DNA from: Rickettsiales bacterium
Lineage (GTDB): Bacteria; Pseudomonadota; Alphaproteobacteria; Rickettsiales; JALZUV01
Length of the DNA stretch: 9,274 bases
NCBI GenBank assembly: GCA_023301245.1
Contig: JALZUV010000181.1
Span: 1-9,274, forward strand
Direction: 5' to 3'
This document shows positions 4,523 through 9,274 of the stretch, one piece after another. The notes under the pieces were generated by a model. It was not told where the DNA came from and ran no database searches. It was given only the letters and a program-made list of their open reading frames with translations. Positions within the stretch are counted from its first letter, which is position 1; each line of letters starts with the position of its first letter. Position numbers and translations under genes: made by a program.

Positions 4523-7444
4523 ATGACTGACCCAATGAACGATCCCTTCCTATCTGATGAAACCCAATTAAGCGGCTTGAACGCTGTTTTTGTGGAGGAA
4601 ATCTATGACCGATGGGCGCAAAACCCATCATCGGTGGATGCTAGCTGGCAGGAATTCTTTAAAGGGTTCGGCGATAATCCGCATGCGGTACGCGATGCGA
4701 TTGGCACGGCAAGTTGGGCGCAAAACCCAACCCGTGTAATTGGCCAAGTTGATGAGGCTACAAAAGCGAGCTCGGCTACAAAAGCGGGCGCAATGGCGCC
4801 TACCGCCAGCACGCAAGAAAGTTTGCGCGCGATTATGATGATTCGCGCTTATCGTGTGCGCGGTCACTTAATTGCCGACCTCGACCCGCTGCAACAAGAG
4901 CCCAATAAATATCACGCTGAGCTTGACCCAGCGACCTATGGCTTTGGCCCTGAAGATATGGATAAACCCATTTTTATTGATGGGGTGCTGGGGTTAGATA
5001 ACCCTACCATGCGCGAAATTATGGATGTGTTACACAATACTTATTGTGGAAAAATGGGCGTTGAGTTCATGCATATTCAATATCCTGAACAAAAAAGTTG
5101 GATACAGCGCCGCATTGAATCGGCACGTGGTCGTCCTGAAATTCCGGCAGAAGAAAAACAAGAAATTCTTCGTAAGCTAATTGAAGTAGAAGCGTTTGAA
5201 GAGTTTGTGCACGTTAAATATACGGGTAAAAAGCGTTTCTCCATTCAAGGGGGCGATACGGTTATTTCTGGTCTCGACCAAGCAATTGCTAAGGCCGCTG
5301 ATTTAGGCGTGAAAGATATTGGTATTGGTATGCCGCACCGTGGCCGCTTAAATGTGGTAACGGCAGTAATGGGCCGCCCTTACGTAGAGTTATTGTCTAT
5401 CTTCAACGGTAATCTCGATTTCCCTGAGTGGGTTGATAGCTCTGGCGATGTGAAATATCACCTCGGCCTATCTGTCGATAAAACTTACGATGGTAAAGAA
5501 ATTCACATGTCGCTTTCTGCGAACCCATCGCATTTGGAGGCAGTCAACCCTGTGGTTTGCGGTCGTACGCGCGCCAAGCTGCGCCAGATGAAAGATTTGA
5601 AAGAGAAAAAACTCGCCATGCCAATTTTGCTGCATGGTGATGCTGCATTCGCAGGCCAAGGTGTTGTGCCAGAAAGCCTGTCATTCGCAGAACTAAAAGG
5701 TTACCGCTCAGGTGGTACGCTGCATATTATTGTGAATAACCAAATTGGTTTTACCACCAGCCCTAAAAACTCTCGCTTTACGCCTTACCCGTCCGATGTG
5801 GCGAAAACGGTGCAAGCACCGATTTTCCACGTGAATGGCGATGACCCTGAAGCGGTGGCTTATGTGTGCAAATTGGCCGTAGAATTCCGTCAAGAATTTA
5901 ACCGCGATGTGGTGGTGGATGTGTTCTGTTACCGTCGTTATGGCCATAATGAGGGCGATGAGCCGATGTTCACGCAACCACTCATGTATAAAATAATCAA
6001 GCAGAAGAAAACTCCTGCGACTATTTATGCAGAACAGCTCATTGCGGAAAATGCAGTGACGCAAGAAGTGGTTGATGGAGTTTTCAAAGAGTTTAAAGAC
6101 CAGTTTGAAAAAGATTTTGAAGCGGCCAATAACTTTTCGCCTAATAAAGCAGGTTGGTTAGAAGGCGAATGGCAGGGACTGAAAAAACCTGACCCAACCA
6201 AGGCTCACCCTGTCAGTAAAACAGGAATGAAGTCTGCTGATTTGCAAAAAGTGGGCGCGGCACTGGCCAAAGTGCCTGACGATTTCAACCTCAATAGCAA
6301 AATTGCGCGTCAGTTTAAAGCCAAGCAAGAAATGATGAAATCGGGCGAGAATATCGACTGGGCATTGGCCGAAGCACTCGCTTTTGGTAGCTTATTAACC
6401 GAAGGTTACCCCGTGCGTATTTCGGGGCAAGATTCGGAGCGTGGAACCTTCTCGCACCGTCATTCGGTATTGACCGATCAGGTGAATGAGAAGCGTTATA
6501 TTCCGCTCAATCATATTGAAGCGAAACAATCGAAATATGAGCCGATAAATTCATCGCTTTCTGAATATGCGATTTTGGGTTTTGAATATGGCTACTCACT
6601 AGCCGAACCGAATGGTCTAACCATTTGGGAAGCACAGTTTGGTGACTTTGTTAATGGCGCGCAAATCATGATTGACCAGTTTATTTCGTCAGGCGAAAAT
6701 AAATGGCTGCGTATGAGTGGCTTGGTAATGCTGCTGCCGCATGGCTATGAAGGCCAAGGGCCTGAGCATAGCTCGGCGCGTATGGAGCGCTTCTTACAGC
6801 AATGTGGTGAAGATAACTGGCAATGTGTAAATATCACTACGCCTGCCAATTACTTCCACGTTTTGCGCCGTCAGATGCACCGCGATTTCCGCAAACCACT
6901 GATTGTGTTTGCACCAAAATCATTGTTGCGTCACAAGCTTTGTGTTTCAAAATTAGAAGAGTTTGGAGCGAAAGAAACCTTCAAACGCATCATTCCTGAA
7001 GTCGATAAGATGGATGAGAAAAAGATTCAGCGCATCATTTTGACCAGCGGTAAAGTTTATTACGACCTGTATGAAGAACGTGCCGAGCGTAAGCAAAAAG
7101 ATGTCGCCATTATTCGAGTCGAACAATATTATCCGTTCCCGCATGAAGAGTTGAAAGAAGAGCTTTCGAGATATGTGAAAGCGAATGAAGAAGTGGAAGT
7201 AATGTGGGCGCAAGAAGAGCCAGAAAACATGGGCGCATGGCGCTTTGTTGGCCCTCGTTTGGGCGATGTGTTGGAAGAGTTAGGCCAAGAATGTTGCCGC
7301 ATTAAATATGCAGGGCGTGCAGAAGCAGCATCGCCTGCGGCGGGCTATGCTAGTATTCATGATCGTCAGCAAAAACAGCTGATTGACGAAGCATTGACGA
7401 TGGGTAAAGCATCAGCGCAACGCGGTAAAAAGCGCGCAGGTTAA
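4523..7444 (+). CDS. sucA: 2-oxoglutarate dehydrogenase, E1 component
   Basis: Thiamine-diphosphate-dependent E1 subunit of the 2-oxoglutarate dehydrogenase complex. It decarboxylates 2-oxoglutarate and passes the succinyl group to the lipoyl arm of E2 (SucB). At 973 residues it is slightly longer than E. coli SucA (933). The N-terminal E2-binding segment (LNAVFVEEIYDRWAQNPSSVDASWQEFF, 19-46) is followed by a low-complexity linker (about 60-98, Ala/Thr/Lys-rich). Catalytic motifs: GIGMPHRGRLNV (267-278), SANPSHLEAVNPV, the ThDP-binding GDAAFAGQGVV (372-382) and NNQIGF (405-410), then RRYGHNEGDEP (471-481). The transketolase-like pyrimidine domain has SGQDSERGTFSHRH (634-647), EAQFGDFVNGAQ and LLPHGYEGQGPEHSSARMERF. 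The ATG at 4523 has only a weak purine run (GAAAG) upstream; ATG 4535 is an alternative giving MNDPFLSDET. No sucB follows within the window. All visible active-site motifs are intact. Confidence 0.98.
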   Translation: MTDPMNDPFLSDETQLSGLNAVFVEEIYDRWAQNPSSVDASWQEFFKGFGDNPHAVRDAIGTASWAQNPTRVIGQVDEATKASSATKAGAMAPTASTQESLRAIMMIRAYRVRGHLIADLDPLQQEPNKYHAELDPATYGFGPEDMDKPIFIDGVLGLDNPTMREIMDVLHNTYCGKMGVEFMHIQYPEQKSWIQRRIESARGRPEIPAEEKQEILRKLIEVEAFEEFVHVKYTGKKRFSIQGGDTVISGLDQAIAKAADLGVKDIGIGMPHRGRLNVVTAVMGRPYVELLSIFNGNLDFPEWVDSSGDVKYHLGLSVDKTYDGKEIHMSLSANPSHLEAVNPVVCGRTRAKLRQMKDLKEKKLAMPILLHGDAAFAGQGVVPESLSFAELKGYRSGGTLHIIVNNQIGFTTSPKNSRFTPYPSDVAKTVQAPIFHVNGDDPEAVAYVCKLAVEFRQEFNRDVVVDVFCYRRYGHNEGDEPMFTQPLMYKIIKQKKTPATIYAEQLIAENAVTQEVVDGVFKEFKDQFEKDFEAANNFSPNKAGWLEGEWQGLKKPDPTKAHPVSKTGMKSADLQKVGAALAKVPDDFNLNSKIARQFKAKQEMMKSGENIDWALAEALAFGSLLTEGYPVRISGQDSERGTFSHRHSVLTDQVNEKRYIPLNHIEAKQSKYEPINSSLSEYAILGFEYGYSLAEPNGLTIWEAQFGDFVNGAQIMIDQFISSGENKWLRMSGLVMLLPHGYEGQGPEHSSARMERFLQQCGEDNWQCVNITTPANYFHVLRRQMHRDFRKPLIVFAPKSLLRHKLCVSKLEEFGAKETFKRIIPEVDKMDEKKIQRIILTSGKVYYDLYEERAERKQKDVAIIRVEQYYPFPHEELKEELSRYVKANEEVEVMWAQEEPENMGAWRFVGPRLGDVLEELGQECCRIKYAGRAEAASPAAGYASIHDRQQKQLIDEALTMGKASAQRGKKRAG
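4611..4731 (+). repeat. Two hairpins with an identical loop within early sucA
   Basis: GATGGG-CGCAAAA-CCCATC (4611-4629) and GTTGGG-CGCAAAA-CCCAAC (4713-4731) share the same 7-base loop and the same inner stem bases. Their outer stem pairs differ yet remain perfectly paired. Both encode WAQNP (residues 31-35 and 65-69). A local duplication or a codon-level coincidence are both possible; a role in the mRNA is speculative. Confidence 0.5.
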
Positions 7445-7455
7445 AGCGAGTTTTT

Positions 7456-7497
7456 TAGGTTAACGTTATTTTAGCGTTTGGGCGCTATCGTAACCTA
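7456..7497 (+). promoter_or_regulatory. Intergenic stem-loop reaching the start codon of the next gene
   Basis: TAGGTTAACG (7456-7465) pairs with CGTAACCTA (7489-7497) over nine base pairs with one bulged A (7463). An inner stem TAGCG/CGCTA (7472-7476 with 7483-7487) closes a TTTGGG loop. The structure fills most of the 52-bp gap after sucA, and its last paired base is the A of the ATG at 7497. No T run follows, so it is not a normal intrinsic terminator. It could restrict translation of the downstream gene in a read-through transcript. Confidence 0.5.
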
Positions 7498-7889
7498 TGG
7501 CGTTATATCATTATGATCCGTCTGCTGAGGCGTCGGAATATTTAGAATCATGTTCTAAAGCGTTTAAAGGCGCGATAGCGCGTTGCGATAAGCGTATTGA
7601 CGATGCAGAGGCTCATAAGGCCTTTTCGCGGGCATGGCAGAAGCTTGAAGTGGCGATTACAAATTTTGAAAATAAAGATTCCCCTCAAAATGCGAGAGAG
7701 TTTCGCAAAGCCATTAGTTTACTTACCGATAAGGTGATAGCTCTTACAAAAACGGCAAAGTCAGCCGATAAAGTCATCGAGGCATTTGAGAATTATTCTT
7801 TGGCGCATGAATCTATTTATCCGTTTAAAAGAATTCCCTTACAAGACCGTATTTATAAGTCGGATGACCCATCGCAGGGGCGGGGCTAA
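7497..7889 (+). CDS. Hypothetical protein, 130 residues, downstream of sucA
   Basis: I do not recognise this protein. It looks like a small, all-helical soluble protein with no signal peptide or membrane segment. The probable helices include ASEYLESCSKAFKGAIARCDKR (interrupted here only by the count), the DAEAHKAFSRAWQKLEVAITNFE segment and the AREFRKAISLLTDKVIALTKTA segment. Two cysteines lie near the N-terminus (C19 and C30). The C-terminus is Pro-, Asp- and Gly-containing and probably disordered. The ATG at 7497 has no Shine-Dalgarno sequence, and it is the closing base pair of a stem-loop that fills the gap after sucA. The gene is 52 bases from sucA on the same strand, so it may be co-transcribed. 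Its TAA overlaps the stop codon of the convergent PhoX gene. The helical character resembles the unknown gene before sucA only in general composition; no sequence relationship was seen. Confidence 0.72.
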   Translation: MALYHYDPSAEASEYLESCSKAFKGAIARCDKRIDDAEAHKAFSRAWQKLEVAITNFENKDSPQNAREFRKAISLLTDKVIALTKTAKSADKVIEAFENYSLAHESIYPFKRIPLQDRIYKSDDPSQGRG

Positions 7890-9274
7890 ACCTTCGTTAC
7901 CACAATGATGCTGGGGCGTGGAGGGCGATTATCTTTAAAATCAGGCCATCGGGTACTAGGGTTATCAAAGCTTGATCCTTTATCTTCGCCTGGATGTTGA
8001 ATAGAAACGAACAGAGTTTCGCCATCAGGGGTGAAGCAGGGGCCAGTAACTTCGGCACCTTTGGGGGCGCAGAGGAAAGCTTTTGGTTTTACTTTGCTGT
8101 TAGTGGCATAAAGCCCATCGGCCACACCATAGGCTTTTGGCATGCCATCAGTGGCTATCCATAGGTTTCCATTGGGGTGGAAGGTGAGGTTGTCAGGGTT
8201 GCCAAACCAGCCAGATTTATGAATGCGCCCGTCGTAATCGGGGTTATCGCTATCGGGGTCACCCGCTAGAATATGCATATTCCATAGAAATTCATTGGCA
8301 GCATGGTCGCCTGCGGGAGGAATCATTTTGACAATATGCCCTGCTTTATTATTGGCGCGAGGGTTGGCCGCATTGGTAGCTTTACGCTTTGGGTTTTTGG
8401 TTAGCGACACACAAACATGCTGGCTGTAAGGCTGCACGGCAATGCCTTCGGGCCTATCCATTTTAGTGGCGCCCAGTATATCGCCCGCGCGGCGCGCTTC
8501 AATGAGTACATCGGCTTGGCTGGTAAACCCGTTTGCTTGGGTCAGGCGGCCTTTGCCGTAAATTAGTGGTAGCCATGTAAGCGTGCCATCTTCTGCAAAT
8601 TTAGCGACAGAAAGTGTGCCGTGGTCGAGCAAATCTTTGCGACCCGAGCTAATTTTATGTTTGGAGACGAAACGGTAAATATATTCAAAATAATCATCAT
8701 CGCCTGAATAAATAACCACACGGCCATCGGGCGTGGTGGCGCAAGTGGCCGTTTCGTGTTTAAAGCGGCCAAGTGCAGTGCGTTTAACGGGCTGGCTGTT
8801 TGGATTGCGCGGGTCATATTCAACCACCCAGCCAAAACGGTTTGGCTCGTTTGGTTCAATCGCTACATTAAAGCGGTCGTCAATACGCTGCCAGCCATAA
8901 TAAGAGCGCCGTGCGATAGTGTAGCGTTGATGGCTTTTGGCTTCGCGCCCAATGGTTTGGTTTACGAAGTAGCCATCGATATTTTCTTCTGCAACTAGCA
9001 CCGTGCCCCAAGGGGTAACACCGCCTGAGCAATTGCCTAGCGTGCCCAGCACTAATCTGCCTGAAGGGTCAGCCGTTGTTTGCATACGCGGGCTACCCGC
9101 CGCCGCACCGCTAATGGCGATGGGAGTGGTGGCCGTTACGCGGCGCGCATAGTTGCTATTTTCTACCGTCTGCCATTGGCCTTTGTTGTCTTTGCGAACT
9201 TCTAAGGTCGAAAAGCCATGGGCTTGTTGTTCGATGCGTAATTGTTCATCGGTGAGTGTGTCGTTCGAGGTTTT
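7886..9274 (-). CDS. PhoX-family alkaline phosphatase (DUF839), N-terminus outside window
   Basis: The C-terminal 462 residues of a PhoX/DUF839 protein. PhoX is a calcium- and iron-dependent phosphomonoesterase that is usually exported through the Tat pathway and releases phosphate from organic esters. The frame stays open to the window edge (9274), so the ATG at 9083-9085 is internal; the codons before it encode typical family sequence (EQLRIEQQAHGFSTLEVRKD and RRVTATTPIAISGAAAGSP). Family landmarks, numbered from the window edge, are GNCSGGVTPWGT with Cys82 (the equivalent cysteine binds iron in the known PhoX structure), AEENIDGYF, GDDDYFEYIYRF (191-202), TKMDRPEGIAVQP (from 270), PDNLTFHPNGNLWIATDG and LFVSIQHPGED (421-431). 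The Tat signal, if present, would be outside the window. The gene converges on the 130-residue gene, with overlapping stop codons and no visible terminator. Some DUF839 members lack proven phosphatase activity, so phoX is not assigned. Confidence 0.93.
   Translation of the reverse strand, partial: KTSNDTLTDEQLRIEQQAHGFSTLEVRKDNKGQWQTVENSNYARRVTATTPIAISGAAAGSPRMQTTADPSGRLVLGTLGNCSGGVTPWGTVLVAEENIDGYFVNQTIGREAKSHQRYTIARRSYYGWQRIDDRFNVAIEPNEPNRFGWVVEYDPRNPNSQPVKRTALGRFKHETATCATTPDGRVVIYSGDDDYFEYIYRFVSKHKISSGRKDLLDHGTLSVAKFAEDGTLTWLPLIYGKGRLTQANGFTSQADVLIEARRAGDILGATKMDRPEGIAVQPYSQHVCVSLTKNPKRKATNAANPRANNKAGHIVKMIPPAGDHAANEFLWNMHILAGDPDSDNPDYDGRIHKSGWFGNPDNLTFHPNGNLWIATDGMPKAYGVADGLYATNSKVKPKAFLCAPKGAEVTGPCFTPDGETLFVSIQHPGEDKGSSFDNPSTRWPDFKDNRPPRPSIIVVTKV

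Noticed and set aside
5468..6064. Open frames on the - strand inside sucA (for example 5708-6064)
   Set aside because: They lie opposite highly conserved sucA catalytic sequence and are shadows of its codon pattern.
9083..9085. ATG at 9083-9085 (- strand) as the start of the PhoX-family gene
   Set aside because: The 63 codons upstream to the window edge are open and read as conserved family sequence, so this methionine is internal.
1..9274. tRNA or rRNA genes, CRISPR arrays, insertion sequences or attachment sites
   Set aside because: I looked for cloverleaf-type stems, regularly spaced direct repeats, transposase-like proteins and terminal inverted repeats and saw none.

Overview
The window looks like a chromosomal core region of an alphaproteobacterium with moderate GC (mid-40s percent by eye, not computed). 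The main clue is thioredoxin reductase (trxB) followed directly by a LysR-type regulator of the VtlR/LsrB kind, an arrangement I know from alphaproteobacteria. The sucD and sucA products are also of the ordinary proteobacterial type. The genus cannot be named from this sequence. Several ORFs near the suc genes match no family I recognise, so the lineage may be poorly sampled.

Layout. Positions 1-660 hold the C-terminal two thirds of TrxB; its start lies outside the window. A 70-bp gap with ATGCAT-based operator-like repeats leads to the LysR gene (731-1627). The 317-bp gap after it (1628-1944) contains a near-copy of the operator-like repeat, a promoter-like sequence, a run of small stem-loops, two unpaired or loop-exposed pyrimidine stretches (CUUCCC and CUCCC) and a strong intrinsic terminator ending at 1900. 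I read this as a candidate small RNA of about 150 nt, possibly an analogue of the AbcR RNAs that the VtlR regulator controls in Brucella. An uncharacterised 154-residue gene (1945-2409) follows.

From 2531 to 7889 lies a rearranged TCA-cycle cluster on the + strand: sucD (succinyl-CoA ligase alpha subunit), an unrecognised gene of 313 codons, sucA (2-oxoglutarate dehydrogenase E1), and an unrecognised 130-residue gene. SucA makes succinyl-CoA with its partners SucB and Lpd, and SucCD converts it to succinate. However, sucC is not upstream of sucD and sucB is not downstream of sucA, so the usual sucCDAB order is broken here. The intergenic regions carry a leader inverted repeat (sucD), a dyad over a TATAAT box (sucA), and a long stem-loop that reaches the start codon of the 130-residue gene.

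From 9274 down to 7886 on the - strand is the C-terminal part of a PhoX/DUF839-family alkaline phosphatase. Its N-terminus is outside the window. It meets the 130-residue gene tail to tail, with the two stop codons overlapping by 3 to 4 bases and no terminator between them.

The most promising signal is the LysR gene bracketed by two matching T-N11-A boxes, the second overlapping the promoter-like start of the structured RNA candidate.
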